A stretch of DNA of 64,000 nt from Enterobacter sp. Cy-643 (lineage in GTDB: Bacteria; Pseudomonadota; Gammaproteobacteria; Enterobacterales; Enterobacteriaceae), in assembly GCF_011752815.1 (NCBI RefSeq), contig NZ_VWWV01000002.1, positions 434,001 to 498,000 of the forward strand. The letters run 5' to 3'. Below, in pieces: positions 19,705 through 28,751 of the stretch (position 1 is its first letter; each line of letters opens with the position of its first letter). The notes under the pieces were generated by a model. The model was not told the DNA's origin and ran no database searches. It saw nothing but the letters and a program-made list of their open reading frames with translations. The translations under genes and the position numbers were made by a program.

Positions 19705-20838
19705 TTAAACCGTCAGAACCACGCAGCTGTCGGCATCCCAGCACAGACGAACCTCATCCCCCCAGGTGGGCGCTCCTTTACGGTAGCGGTGCTCATTTTG
19801 CAGCTGGGCGCTGATCATCTGCCCGCTTTTCAGCCGAACGTGGTAGATGGAGAGATCGCCGAGGTAGGCGATATGCACCACTTCTCCGACGGCAAAGTTA
19901 TAGCCATCGGCGGGCGGCTCCTCGCAAAGCGTCACCTTTTCCGGGCGCAACGCAACGAAAACCGGTACGCCGTCTACCACGGAAGCGTCAGGATCCACCT
20001 TCAGAGGATGCACAAGACCAGGGCTTTCTATCACCAGTCCGTCGTCCTGACGCTCTTTCAGCAGCCCTTCGAACACGTTGACCGACCCGATAAACTCCGC
20101 ACTATAGCGGGTGGTTGGATGCTCATAAATCTCTTCCGGCTCGCCAATTTGCACGAACTTGCCGCGATTCATGATGGCAATTCGCCCGGCCATGGTCATC
20201 GCCTCTTCCTGATCGTGGGTCACCATCACGCAGGTCACGCCGACGCGTTCAAGAATGTCCACCACCTCCAGCTGCATCCGGTCGCGAAGCTTTTTATCCA
20301 GCGCCCCCATGGGCTCGTCGAGCAGCAGTAATTTGGGGCGCTTAGCCAGGCTTCGGGCCAACGCCACGCGCTGGCGCTGGCCGCCGGAAAGCTGGTGTGG
20401 CTTGCGCTTTGCAAACTCCTGCATGTGTACCAGCGTCAGCATTTCTGCAACGCGGCGGGTAATTTCTGCCTTAGGCAGTTTGTCCTGCTTCAGGCCAAAA
20501 GCGATGTTTTGCTCCACGGTCATGTGCGGAAACAGCGCGTAGGACTGGAACATCATATTGATCGGGCGCTGGTAAGGCGGCACATGCGACAAATCGACGC
20601 CATCAAGCATGATTTGCCCGGCGCTTGGCTGTTCAAACCCCGCCAGCATGCGCAGCAGCGTGGATTTGCCGCAGCCCGAGGCGCCCAGCAAAGCAAAAAT
20701 TTCGCCTTTATAGATGGTCAGACTGACGTCATCCACGGCATGTTGGCCATCAAACGATTTAGTGAGGTTACGGATTTCCAGCAGCGGCGTCAGCGCTTTG
20801 GATGTTTTGGACTGCGGGCGAGGGATTGCGTCGTTCAA
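19705..20838 (-). CDS. potG: Putrescine ABC transporter ATPase PotG, TTG start
   Basis: 377 residues when started at a TTG (20836-20838), exactly the E. coli PotG length; the protein then begins (M)NDAIPRPQ. The open frame runs 34 codons further up, but that part has no similarity to PotG, and GGAGAG sits just ahead of the TTG. Walker A is GASGCGKST, the signature is LSGGQRQR, Walker B is LLLLDEPMGALD, and a C-terminal TOBE-type regulatory domain follows. It powers PotHI. Confidence 0.93.
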   Translation of the reverse strand: MNDAIPRPQSKTSKALTPLLEIRNLTKSFDGQHAVDDVSLTIYKGEIFALLGASGCGKSTLLRMLAGFEQPSAGQIMLDGVDLSHVPPYQRPINMMFQSYALFPHMTVEQNIAFGLKQDKLPKAEITRRVAEMLTLVHMQEFAKRKPHQLSGGQRQRVALARSLAKRPKLLLLDEPMGALDKKLRDRMQLEVVDILERVGVTCVMVTHDQEEAMTMAGRIAIMNRGKFVQIGEPEEIYEHPTTRYSAEFIGSVNVFEGLLKERQDDGLVIESPGLVHPLKVDPDASVVDGVPVFVALRPEKVTLCEEPPADGYNFAVGEVVHIAYLGDLSIYHVRLKSGQMISAQLQNEHRYRKGAPTWGDEVRLCWDADSCVVLTV

Positions 20839-20978
20839 TTCTGTTGCTCTCCGGCAAATCAAAAAGAAGATACGGCCCGGTTGCCGTACTTTTCGCCATT
20901 CTGGAAACAAGGGCTTCCGTTCAGGCTGGGGCGATTGCACAACTCTGGTGCAACCGCCCGGTGCAGGGTGTCACAGGA

Positions 20979-22091
20979 CTATTTGCCTGTTTTAACCTTA
21001 GTCCACGCGCGGGTGATAACCCGGTCAATCTTCGGCGGCATCACCGTTTGTGTGAACAACTTGGCACGAATATCCGCCGGCGGGTAAATTCCCGGATTGC
21101 TGCGGACCTCTTCGCTCAGTAACGGCGTAGCTTCTTTGTTGGCGTTCGCGTAGTAAATATGATTGCTGATGTTGGCGATAACGTCCGGTTTCATCAGGTA
21201 GTTGAGGAACTGGTACGCTTCGTCTTTGTTCTTCGCGTCCACCGGCAGGGCAAACATATCGAAGTAGACCATCGCGCCTTCCTTAGGAATGGAATAAGCA
21301 ACATTCACGCCATTTTTAGCTTCTTTGGCGCGGTTTGCCGCCTGCAGAATATCCCCGGACCAGCCAATCGCCACGCAAATGTCACCGTTGGCAAGATCGT
21401 TGATGTACTGCGACGAATGGAAGTAACGAATATTTGGCCGCAGCTTCATCAGCAGATCGTTGGCCGCCCCGGTGTAGTCCGCGGCGTTGGTGCTGTTCGG
21501 ATCTTTGCCCAGGTAGTGCAGCACGGTGGCATAAATTTCACTTGGTGCGTCCAGGAACGACACGCCACAGCTTTTCAGTTTTTCAAGGTTTTCCGGCTTG
21601 AAGATCAGATCCCAGCTGTCCACCGGCGCGTCTTTCCCCAGTGCAGCTTTCACTTTATCGACGTTGTAGCCGATGCCGGTTGTTACCATCATGTACGGAA
21701 TGCCGTATTTGTTGTCGTGGTCGTTTTGCGCCACCAGCTTAAGCATTTCCGGATCGAGGTTTTTGTAGTTCGGCAGTTTGCTTTTATCCAGCGGCTCGAA
21801 GATACCGGCCTGGGCCTGGCGTTCGAGGAACTGCGAAGACGGCACCACCAGGTCATAGCCCGTGCTGCCCGCCATCAGTTTGCCTTCCAGCACTTCGTTG
21901 GAATCGAACACGTCGTAGACCACTTTGATGCCGGTTTCTTTGGTGAAGTTTGCCAGGGTATCCGGCGCAATATAGTCAGACCAGTTATAAACGTGCAGCG
22001 TCTTTTGTTCGGCGGCAGAGCTGGCAGTAGAAGCCACCATCAGCGCGCCAGCAACCATCCCCAACAACCCTTTTTTACGTAGGTAATGCAT
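20979..22091 (-). CDS. potF: Putrescine-binding periplasmic protein PotF
   Basis: 370 residues from the MHYLRKKG methionine, the E. coli length; the longer frame upstream has no signal peptide. The signal peptide ends at ASSAAEQ. Binding-site segments typical of PotD/PotF (YNWSDYIAPDTL, VVPSSQFLERQ) are visible. It delivers putrescine to PotGHI. It is separated from potG by 140 bases, a larger gap than elsewhere in the operon, which could hold an attenuator. Confidence 0.95.
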   Translation of the reverse strand: MHYLRKKGLLGMVAGALMVASTASSAAEQKTLHVYNWSDYIAPDTLANFTKETGIKVVYDVFDSNEVLEGKLMAGSTGYDLVVPSSQFLERQAQAGIFEPLDKSKLPNYKNLDPEMLKLVAQNDHDNKYGIPYMMVTTGIGYNVDKVKAALGKDAPVDSWDLIFKPENLEKLKSCGVSFLDAPSEIYATVLHYLGKDPNSTNAADYTGAANDLLMKLRPNIRYFHSSQYINDLANGDICVAIGWSGDILQAANRAKEAKNGVNVAYSIPKEGAMVYFDMFALPVDAKNKDEAYQFLNYLMKPDVIANISNHIYYANANKEATPLLSEEVRSNPGIYPPADIRAKLFTQTVMPPKIDRVITRAWTKVKTGK

Positions 22092-22420
22092 AATTTCATT
22101 CCTTCTGAATAAAGGCCAAACCAGGCTCGAATGAGCCGAATTTACGCAATGTGGCTTATCCGCATTCACCGCATGTTTTTTAGCATGCAAAATTCATGCA
22201 TCTCTATTCATTCTGCTGAAAAAGAATTTGGGTAATCTTCAGGCAGACGTTGCCCGTTTTTACGAGCCAGGCAAGAATAACTGTAGCCAGGGTTGGCGAC
22301 TATAGCCCGGATGAAAAAACGCCTTTTATCAACTTTTCAGACATCTTTCGTCTATTCAGGCGGCAAAATAGCGCCTTATGGCAGGGATTTGTCTGGCTGT
22401 GACGGCTTTATGACAGAATA
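22092..22420. other. Intergenic region between potF and ybjN
   Basis: This stretch holds the potF promoter region. I see no credible gene. The next feature to the right is the terminator of ybjN. Confidence 0.5.
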
Positions 22421-22460
22421 AAAACATGCAGAACGCGGCGGCGCTGGTGGCCGCTGCGTT
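22421..22460 (-). terminator. Terminator of ybjN
   Basis: On the minus strand AACGCAGCGGC pairs with GCCGCCGCGTT (one mismatch), followed by a T-rich stretch about 6 bases on. It lies directly after the ybjN stop. Confidence 0.6.
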
Positions 22461-22473
22461 AAAAAAGAAAGGA

Positions 22474-22953
22474 TCAGTGCAGAGAGTGGGTGTGAATAAT
22501 TGTGCCGTCGCGCTCTTCTTCTTCGGCCACAAAAAGCAGCTGGTTAGCACAGGCCTCGAGGATCACCATCGAGACCTGCTCTTCGCTCTGCTGAACGAAG
22601 GCGGCAAACTGCTCACGGGTAATGCCCACCGAGGCAGACAACGACTGACACACCACCAGCTTGGGCAGGTTATCATCCTGGATGTCGAGGAATGCTTTTA
22701 CCGTCAGCGAGCTGGCGTTTATCGAGGAGAGATCGGACGCCAGCGGCAGCAGTGCCGACGGCTTAACTTCTGCCAATGCGGAAAACAGAATAATGTTGTC
22801 CACGAGATCGATTTTCGCGTCGTACACGCCATCGAAGTTCTGCATATGGGGCAAATGCAACGCCTGGCAGGTATCGCACTCGAAAAAGGTTACGCCAGTT
22901 TCATCCAGCCAGCGGCGTAAAGTGTCCAGAGTCGGGACCACGAGTGAATCCAT
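22474..22953 (-). CDS. ybjN: YbjN family sensory/regulatory protein
   Basis: 159 residues, soluble, with the YbjN domain (type III secretion chaperone-like fold). FFECDTCQALHLPHMQNFDG and LPKLVVCQSLS match E. coli YbjN closely. In E. coli its dosage affects motility, stress survival and fimbriation, but the molecular role is unclear. It follows rimK by 92 bases in the same direction. Confidence 0.9.
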   Translation of the reverse strand: MDSLVVPTLDTLRRWLDETGVTFFECDTCQALHLPHMQNFDGVYDAKIDLVDNIILFSALAEVKPSALLPLASDLSSINASSLTVKAFLDIQDDNLPKLVVCQSLSASVGITREQFAAFVQQSEEQVSMVILEACANQLLFVAEEEERDGTIIHTHSLH

Positions 22954-23045
22954 AAACGCAAAAACCTCATTACCGGTTCAAAAATTAACGTGCCATCTTA
23001 CGCAAAAATGACACGTCATACTATGCATTAGCGCCGATTTGGTAA

Positions 23046-23948
23046 TTATCCCCCGGTTTTAAGACAGTACCCAGGGCGGGCCTGCCGCTCTATCCATTTG
23101 ATCATCAGCCCGGCGATATCGACCCCGCTCGTGTTTTCAATGCCTTCCAGCCCCGGCGAGGCGTTCACTTCCATCACCAGCGGCCCACGATCGGCGCGTA
23201 AAATATCCACCCCGGCAATGTCCAGTCCCAGCGTGCTGGCCGCTTTCAGCGCCACTTCTCGCTCAAGATCGGTAATCGTGACCTGGTGCGCGACGCCTCC
23301 ACGGTGCAGGTTTGAGCGGAAATCGCCGGGTTTGGCCTGCCGTTCAATGGCGGCCACAACCTCATCCCCCACCACCAGACAGCGAATATCTCTGCCCTTC
23401 GCTTCCTGGATGTATTCCTGTACCAGGATATGGGCGTTGAGGCCGCGGAACGCATCAATCACGCTTTCCGCCGCCTGCCGCGTTTCGGCCAGCACCACAC
23501 CAATACCCTGCGTGCCTTCAACGAGTTTCACCACCAGCGGCGCACCGCCCACCATATCAATAAGATCGCTGGTATCGTCCGGCGAGTGGGCAAACCCCGT
23601 CACCGGCAAATCAATCCCCTGCTTCGCAAGCAGTTGCAGCGAGCGCAGCTTGTCCCGCGCGCGGGTGATCGCCACCGACTCATTCAGCGGGTAGCTTCCC
23701 AGCATTTCAAACTGGCGCAGCACCGCCGTACCGTAAAAGGTAATGGCCGAGCCAATACGCGGGATAACTGCGTCATAATGTGGCAGCTGACGCCCCTTGT
23801 AATGCACGGAAGGCGCGGCCGGATTAATGTTCATATAGCAAGAAAGAGGATCGATTACCTCCACCTGATGACCACGACGCGTCGCCGCCTCGCGCAGGCG
23901 CTTGCATGAGTAGAGCGTTCCATCCCGGGATAAAATAGCGATTTTCAA
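23046..23948 (-). CDS. rimK: Ribosomal protein S6 L-glutamate ligase RimK, TTG start
   Basis: 300 residues, equal to E. coli RimK. The initiating codon is TTG (23946-23948), followed by KIAILSRDG; a GAGGTGCAGG run is just upstream and no nearer ATG keeps the N-terminus. It is an ATP-grasp ligase with the metal/ATP-binding segment [12 protein letters not shown]. It adds glutamates to the C-terminus of S6. In E. coli it follows nfsA directly; here the xap cassette separates them. Confidence 0.95.
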   Translation of the reverse strand: MKIAILSRDGTLYSCKRLREAATRRGHQVEVIDPLSCYMNINPAAPSVHYKGRQLPHYDAVIPRIGSAITFYGTAVLRQFEMLGSYPLNESVAITRARDKLRSLQLLAKQGIDLPVTGFAHSPDDTSDLIDMVGGAPLVVKLVEGTQGIGVVLAETRQAAESVIDAFRGLNAHILVQEYIQEAKGRDIRCLVVGDEVVAAIERQAKPGDFRSNLHRGGVAHQVTITDLEREVALKAASTLGLDIAGVDILRADRGPLVMEVNASPGLEGIENTSGVDIAGLMIKWIERQARPGYCLKTGG

Positions 23949-24023
23949 CCTGCACCTCTGAGCAACCAGACCAAAATTAACCGCCCGCTAATCATACCAC
24001 TGCCCTGACCTTACAACGATGGG

Positions 24024-24929
24024 CTAATCGACGGGAGACTTCTTAAGTGCCTCAATTAATTGCTTCGTGCTCGAAGTGAGATGAACCGGATCAAAAACGG
24101 CATAAAGATCGGCGGGAATCGGCCTGGTGGGAGGGCGAAACACCACGCCAGGCCAGCTCATTTGCGCGTAGCTGTCGGCGATGATGGTTAGCCCGAAACC
24201 AATGCTCACCAGCGCCAGCACGGTTTGCGGCTCAACCGCCTCACGAACAACCCGTGGGGTGAAACCGGCTTCGCGGCAAACTCGCTGCAGAAACGTCCAG
24301 TCAGAGTGAATGGCGGTCATCGTCACGAATGGCTCGTGGCGCAGTTGGATAATATCCACCGTCTGCTGCCGGGCTAACGGGTGCTGCTCCGGCAGCGCAA
24401 CCATAAATGTTGCCTCATGCAGCCTTGCACTCCGCAGGCCGCCTGGCGGGCTGGTTTCCATGCGCCAGATTCCGGCATCAATCTCGTGGCGTTCAAGCAA
24501 GGCCAGCTGATCCCCCGGGGACTTTTCGCGAAAGGTCACATCAATGGCGGGATAGTCCGCAATAAACCGCTGTAGCCCAAGCCGCAGCCCGCCCCAAATG
24601 GCGGTTCCGACAATCCCTAGCTGAATTCGACCGCCTTCGCCGCGGCCAATCTGTTCAACCCTGGCCAGCGCAAGACTTGCGTTGTTAAGCAGCTGTTTTG
24701 TCTCTTCCAGCAGGACTTCGCCTGCGTGAGTCAGCGCCACGTGCCGCGAATGGCGGATAAACAGTACCGTACCCAGCTGAGATTCCAGCTCTTTGATATG
24801 AAAACTCAGGGGAGGCTGCGACATGTTCAGCCGCGCGGCGGCCCGGCCAAAATGCAGCTCCTCGGCGACGGCCTGAAAATAACGCAGCAGCTTAAGATCG
24901 GTGCGATAGATACGCTGAGATGTATTCAT
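24024..24929 (-). CDS. xapR: LysR-type regulator XapR of the xap cassette
   Basis: 301 residues from an ATG with a CAGGGAG ribosome site; a start 12 codons earlier is less likely. The N-terminal LysR helix-turn-helix is ELHFGRAAARLNMSQPPLS, followed by an inducer-binding domain. It aligns over its length with E. coli XapR, the xanthosine-responsive activator of xapAB. It lies last in xapA-xapB-xapR, the same order as in E. coli, where the locus sits at a different chromosomal place. Confidence 0.9.
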   Translation of the reverse strand: MNTSQRIYRTDLKLLRYFQAVAEELHFGRAAARLNMSQPPLSFHIKELESQLGTVLFIRHSRHVALTHAGEVLLEETKQLLNNASLALARVEQIGRGEGGRIQLGIVGTAIWGGLRLGLQRFIADYPAIDVTFREKSPGDQLALLERHEIDAGIWRMETSPPGGLRSARLHEATFMVALPEQHPLARQQTVDIIQLRHEPFVTMTAIHSDWTFLQRVCREAGFTPRVVREAVEPQTVLALVSIGFGLTIIADSYAQMSWPGVVFRPPTRPIPADLYAVFDPVHLTSSTKQLIEALKKSPVD

Positions 24930-24994
24930 GAGGCTCCCTGAGTGGAAAGCCTCATAAATTACCATCGCTTACGCCTGCTGTAAGGCCGGGCACC

Positions 24995-26251
24995 TTAATG
25001 TGCGAGCGATGCCGAAGAATCTCGCTGCTGGCGGTGGCGAGAGTGGAAGCTAAAGTGGAAGACGACGGCGAGCACCAGCGCGTAGCCAGCAAATACCAGC
25101 CAGATGGTCGGCCAGTCTTTGACGCCATCGGCGGTGAAATAATCCACCACATAACCGCTGACAATCGCCCCGAGATACGCCCCAACCCCGTTCACCATCG
25201 TCATAAACAGTCCTTGAGCGCTGGCGCGAATACGTGACTCCACCGCCTGCTCAACAAAAACGGAGCCGGAGATATTAAAGAAATCAAAGGCGCAGCCGTA
25301 TACCACCATCGACAGCAACAGCAGCACAAAACCTACGGCTGAGGGATCGCCCCAGGCGAACAGCGCAAAGCGCAGCACCCAGGCGACCATGCTCATCAGC
25401 ATGACCTGTTTAATGCCAAAACGACGCAGGAAGAAGGGGATCGTCAAAATAAAGACCACTTCTGACATCTGCGAGACGGACAGCAAAATCGAGGGATACT
25501 TCACCACAAAGCTGCTGGCAAACTCCGGCTGACGGGCGAAATCATGCAGGAAAGGGTTGCCGAAAGTATTGGTGATTTGCAGCACCGCCCCGAGCAGCAT
25601 GGCGAACAGGAAAAAAACCGCCATTTGTGGCTTTTTAAACAGCACAAACGCGTCCAGCCCCAGGCGGCTCACCCAGCTGCGCGTGGCTTGGTTTTTTACC
25701 ACCGGGATAGTCGGCAGCGTAAGCGCATACAGCGCCAGCATCCCGGATGCTCCCGCGGCAATATAGAGCTGCATGCTGCTCAGCTCTATCCCCATCAGGC
25801 TGACGGTCCACATCGCCGCAATAAAGCCCACGGTACCGAACACCCTCACGGGCGGGAAATGCGTGACCGTATCCAGACCGTTTTTTTCAAGGCAAGCGTA
25901 AGACACCGTATTGGACAGCGCAATAGTCGGCATAAAGGCCAGCGCATTACCCAGCATGGCCCAAAACATCAACCCTGGCTGGTAGATGCTGGCCGCCCAG
26001 ACCAGCATCCCCGCCCCCACCAAATGGCAGAGAGAGTACACCCGATTGGCTGGGAGCCATTTATCGGCCACAATGCCGATAAGACCCGGCATCAGTAGCG
26101 CAGCAAGCCCTTTGGTGCTGTAAACCATGCCAACATCTGCCCCCTTAAAGCCGAGCGTGTTGATCATGTAAGATCCCAAAGTGACCAGCCACGCCCCCCA
26201 GATAAAGTACTGCAAAAACAGCATAATTTTTAAGCGGAGTTTAATCGCCAT
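24995..26251 (-). CDS. xapB: Xanthosine/nucleoside:proton symporter XapB
   Basis: 418 residues, exactly the XapB length, of the nucleoside:H+ symporter family in the major facilitator superfamily, with about 12 hydrophobic helices. Segments FLQYFIWGAWLVTLGSYM and FDFFNISGSVFVEQ match XapB/NupG. It lies 28 bases after xapA. It would import xanthosine and other nucleosides for XapA. Confidence 0.9.
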   Translation of the reverse strand: MAIKLRLKIMLFLQYFIWGAWLVTLGSYMINTLGFKGADVGMVYSTKGLAALLMPGLIGIVADKWLPANRVYSLCHLVGAGMLVWAASIYQPGLMFWAMLGNALAFMPTIALSNTVSYACLEKNGLDTVTHFPPVRVFGTVGFIAAMWTVSLMGIELSSMQLYIAAGASGMLALYALTLPTIPVVKNQATRSWVSRLGLDAFVLFKKPQMAVFFLFAMLLGAVLQITNTFGNPFLHDFARQPEFASSFVVKYPSILLSVSQMSEVVFILTIPFFLRRFGIKQVMLMSMVAWVLRFALFAWGDPSAVGFVLLLLSMVVYGCAFDFFNISGSVFVEQAVESRIRASAQGLFMTMVNGVGAYLGAIVSGYVVDYFTADGVKDWPTIWLVFAGYALVLAVVFHFSFHSRHRQQRDSSASLAH

Positions 26252-26279
26252 CTGTTTTCCCTGCCTTGGTCAGTGAGGA

Positions 26280-27113
26280 TCAGGCCAGTTTGCCGAGGAA
26301 GCCGCAAATCAGGTTAATGAAGTTCTGCCGCGACAGCGCAGCCGCTTTCAGCGTCTGTTCGTGGGAAAGCTGAATACTGCCCAGCCCTTCGGCAAGATTG
26401 GTAATGGCCGAGACGGCAACCACCTTCAGACCGCAATGGCGAGCGACGATCGCCTCAGGCACAACCGACATCCCCACCACGTGGCCGCCAATGATTTGCA
26501 TCATGCGAATTTCCGCTGCGGTTTCGAAGTTTGGCCCGGGATAAGAAACAAATACTCCCTCGTGCAGCGGGAACCCCTGTTCATGCGCAACCTGCTGGAG
26601 TACGGCGCGATAGTCGGCATCATAGGCGTTTGCCAGCGAGAAAAAGCGTTCGCCAAACCGCTCATCATTTGGCCCAACCGTCGGCGTGCCCGGCATCGTA
26701 TTAATATGATCGCTGAGCGCAACCAGGCTTCCGGGCTCCACTTCCGGGCGCAGAGAACCGGCGGCGTTGGTAGAAAACAGAATTTCGCATCCCAGGAGCT
26801 TAAAAGTACGAATTGCGCCGGTCATCACCGACATCCCGCGACCTTCATAAAAGTGCCCCCGCCCTTTCATGCAGGCTACCGGCACGCCAGCCAGCGTACC
26901 GACGACCAGTTCGCCCGCATGGCCGTGAACGGTGCTGACGGGGAACCCGGGCAGCTCTTCGTAGGAAAAAGTGATGGGAGAGTCAATCTTTTCCGCCAGT
27001 TCCCCCAGCCCGGAGCCCAGGATGAAAGCGATGCGTGGCACCAGACCGTTAATGCGGGAACGAATAATGTCGGCGGCGTAGAAAGGGGAATTATCAAAAG
27101 CAGAGGTTGGCAT
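26280..27113 (-). CDS. xapA: Purine nucleoside phosphorylase II (xanthosine phosphorylase) XapA
   Basis: 277 residues, the E. coli XapA length. Trimeric PNP family features are visible: the phosphate-binding ILGSGLGELA, VHGHAGELV, GRGHFYEGRG, TNAAGSLRPEV and the base-binding SYPGPNFETAAEIRM. It phosphorolyses xanthosine, inosine and guanosine to free base plus ribose-1-phosphate. AAGGA precedes the ATG, and a perfect palindrome lies 21 bases upstream. It is the first gene of the cassette. Confidence 0.93.
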   Translation of the reverse strand: MPTSAFDNSPFYAADIIRSRINGLVPRIAFILGSGLGELAEKIDSPITFSYEELPGFPVSTVHGHAGELVVGTLAGVPVACMKGRGHFYEGRGMSVMTGAIRTFKLLGCEILFSTNAAGSLRPEVEPGSLVALSDHINTMPGTPTVGPNDERFGERFFSLANAYDADYRAVLQQVAHEQGFPLHEGVFVSYPGPNFETAAEIRMMQIIGGHVVGMSVVPEAIVARHCGLKVVAVSAITNLAEGLGSIQLSHEQTLKAAALSRQNFINLICGFLGKLA

Positions 27114-27133
27114 AGAAGGTTCCTTGTCAGATT

Positions 27134-27162
27134 GTCGTTATAACTTCAGCAGTTATAACGAC
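27134..27162. promoter_or_regulatory. Perfect palindrome upstream of xapA, candidate operator
   Basis: 12-bp arms GTCGTTATAACT/AGTTATAACGAC with a 5-base centre (TCAGC). It lies between xapA and nfsA, close to the xapA start. There is no U tract on either side, so an operator (for XapR or another purine regulator) is more likely than a terminator. Confidence 0.6.
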
Positions 27163-27253
27163 TCACCGACGGATGAAACCAATACCGTTTGAGGCCACGA
27201 TTAATACTGAAAATGTATCGGTTACCGCTTTGATTGCCTGGCGGCCACGTTAA

Positions 27254-27976
27254 CTAGCGGGTCGCCCAGCCCTGTTTATGCAGATAATCAAGAATGAAAG
27301 GCCGGCTTTCTTTAATGATGGTGCGGCTGATGTGATCGCTCCAGGTATCACGCCGGGTATTGCTGTCCCGGCTCAGATAATACTGCGCCAGCTGCTCGTC
27401 GTACTCGTCCAGCAACGGCCTGTTCAGCGGCTGATAGCGGTTTTCATGCACCAGCATCGCAGCCGGCATACGCGGCTTGATATCCGGCGTGGCGGCAGGC
27501 CAGCCAAGGCAAAGGCCAAACAGCGGCAATACGTATTTCGGCACGCCCAGCAGCTCTCCCACCGCTTCAATATTGTTGCGGATGCCGCCAATATAGACGC
27601 CGCCTAACCCCAGCGATTCTGCGGCGGTAAATGCATTCTGCGCCAGAATAGCGGTATCAACTGCGCCCAATAACAGCTGCTCAGCCAGCCCAAGCCGGGC
27701 GTCCGGGCAGATTTGCAGGTTGCGGTTAAAGTCGGCGCAGAACACCCAAAACTCGGCCGCTTCTGCCACATGCTTTTGACCACCGGTCAGCGGCACCAGC
27801 TGCTCGCGCAGCGCTTTATCCGTAATGCGAATGATTGAACTGCACTGGAGGAAACTGGAAGTCGAGGCCGCCTGTGCGCTGGCAATTATGGCTTCGCGCT
27901 GCTCGTCGGTAATAGGTTCGCTGGTAAAATGACGAATTGAGCGGTGGGAACGAAGCAGATCAATGGTCGGCGTCAT
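27254..27976 (-). CDS. nfsA: Oxygen-insensitive NADPH nitroreductase NfsA
   Basis: 240 residues, the E. coli length. It is an FMN flavoprotein of the nitroreductase fold with HRSIRHFTSEPI at the N-terminus and LGLGGVYIGGIRNN in the middle. It reduces nitroaromatics and quinones by two electrons. Its start overlaps the end of ybjC by 17 bases, as in E. coli, where both respond to SoxS/MarA. I could not confirm a marbox here. Confidence 0.94.
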   Translation of the reverse strand: MTPTIDLLRSHRSIRHFTSEPITDEQREAIIASAQAASTSSFLQCSSIIRITDKALREQLVPLTGGQKHVAEAAEFWVFCADFNRNLQICPDARLGLAEQLLLGAVDTAILAQNAFTAAESLGLGGVYIGGIRNNIEAVGELLGVPKYVLPLFGLCLGWPAATPDIKPRMPAAMLVHENRYQPLNRPLLDEYDEQLAQYYLSRDSNTRRDTWSDHISRTIIKESRPFILDYLHKQGWATR

Positions 27977-28259
27977 CGTGATTTTCCTTTGGCTTTTTTA
28001 AATCAGAGTGTTTTGATGCAGAATCAGGCTGCGTCAGCTGCAGTGCAAGGCGTTGAGCAATATTCCACGTCATGATTATTGCCGCCGGCAGCATCAGCCC
28101 AAGGCCAATAAATACCATGACTATGGCTGCCGTGGCAGTGGCCACAGGTGCGGGCAGCGTCAGGTATCCCTGCAGCGAGAGAAAAGCGAGCGCCAAAAAA
28201 CCTATGCCCGCCGCTTCCAGCACAATCACCAACTTCGGTAACGATCCGACCGCTTGCAT
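27960..28259 (-). CDS. ybjC: Small membrane protein YbjC
   Basis: 99 residues from the MQAVGSLPK methionine, chosen by likeness to the E. coli start; the frame is open 11 codons further. It has two hydrophobic helices and a charged histidine/aspartate-rich tail. The role is unknown. It overlaps nfsA and is probably co-expressed with it in the SoxRS response. grxA is divergent. Confidence 0.85.
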   Translation of the reverse strand: MQAVGSLPKLVIVLEAAGIGFLALAFLSLQGYLTLPAPVATATAAIVMVFIGLGLMLPAAIIMTWNIAQRLALQLTQPDSASKHSDLKKPKENHDDADH

Positions 28260-28434
28260 CTCAGCGTCTCCTGTGTTCAGACCAGCTATCATCGAGGCCG
28301 CGCCACGCCCTTTCAGCGCAGATAGCCTACGGGCATCGAACTAACAGGCACGACCTTCTTTAAAAATGTGACGCATATCGGCATTATAAACGCATTCGCC
28401 GGTTCGTATCGGCCATAAAAACTGAGGAGAGAGC

Positions 28435-28707
28435 ATGTTTGCAGTAATTTTTGGACGCCCTGGCTGCCCATATTGTGTTCGCGCTAAAGAACTGGCTGAG
28501 AAACTGACCGCCGAGCGTGATGACTTCAACTTCCGTTATGTTGACATCCACGCCGAAGGCATTACCAAAGCTGACCTGGAAAAAACCGTGGGCAAACCGG
28601 TTGAAACCGTGCCGCAGATCTTCCTGGATCAGAAGCACATTGGCGGCTGCACCGATTTTGAAGCTTACGCGAAAGAACATCTGAACCTGTTCCAGACCGC
28701 GCAGTAA
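28435..28707 (+). CDS. grxA: Glutaredoxin 1
   Basis: 90 residues with the glutaredoxin active site CPYC at positions 11-14, the cis-proline segment TVPQIF and the GSH-binding GGCTDFEAY. It is 5 residues longer than E. coli GrxA at the C-terminus. It reduces ribonucleotide reductase, PAPS reductase and mixed disulfides, and OxyR controls it in E. coli. AGGAGAG precedes the ATG. Confidence 0.95.
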   Translation: MFAVIFGRPGCPYCVRAKELAEKLTAERDDFNFRYVDIHAEGITKADLEKTVGKPVETVPQIFLDQKHIGGCTDFEAYAKEHLNLFQTAQ

Positions 28708-28722
28708 GTTTTAAGAATGCAG

Positions 28723-28751
28723 AAAACCGACTCTCAGGAGTCGGTTTTTTT
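28723..28751. terminator. Terminator shared by convergent grxA and ybjM
   Basis: 11-bp perfect stem AAAACCGACTC/GAGTCGGTTTT with a TCAG loop and flanking A and T tracts on both sides, so it can work in either direction. It overlaps the last codons of ybjM. Confidence 0.85.
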
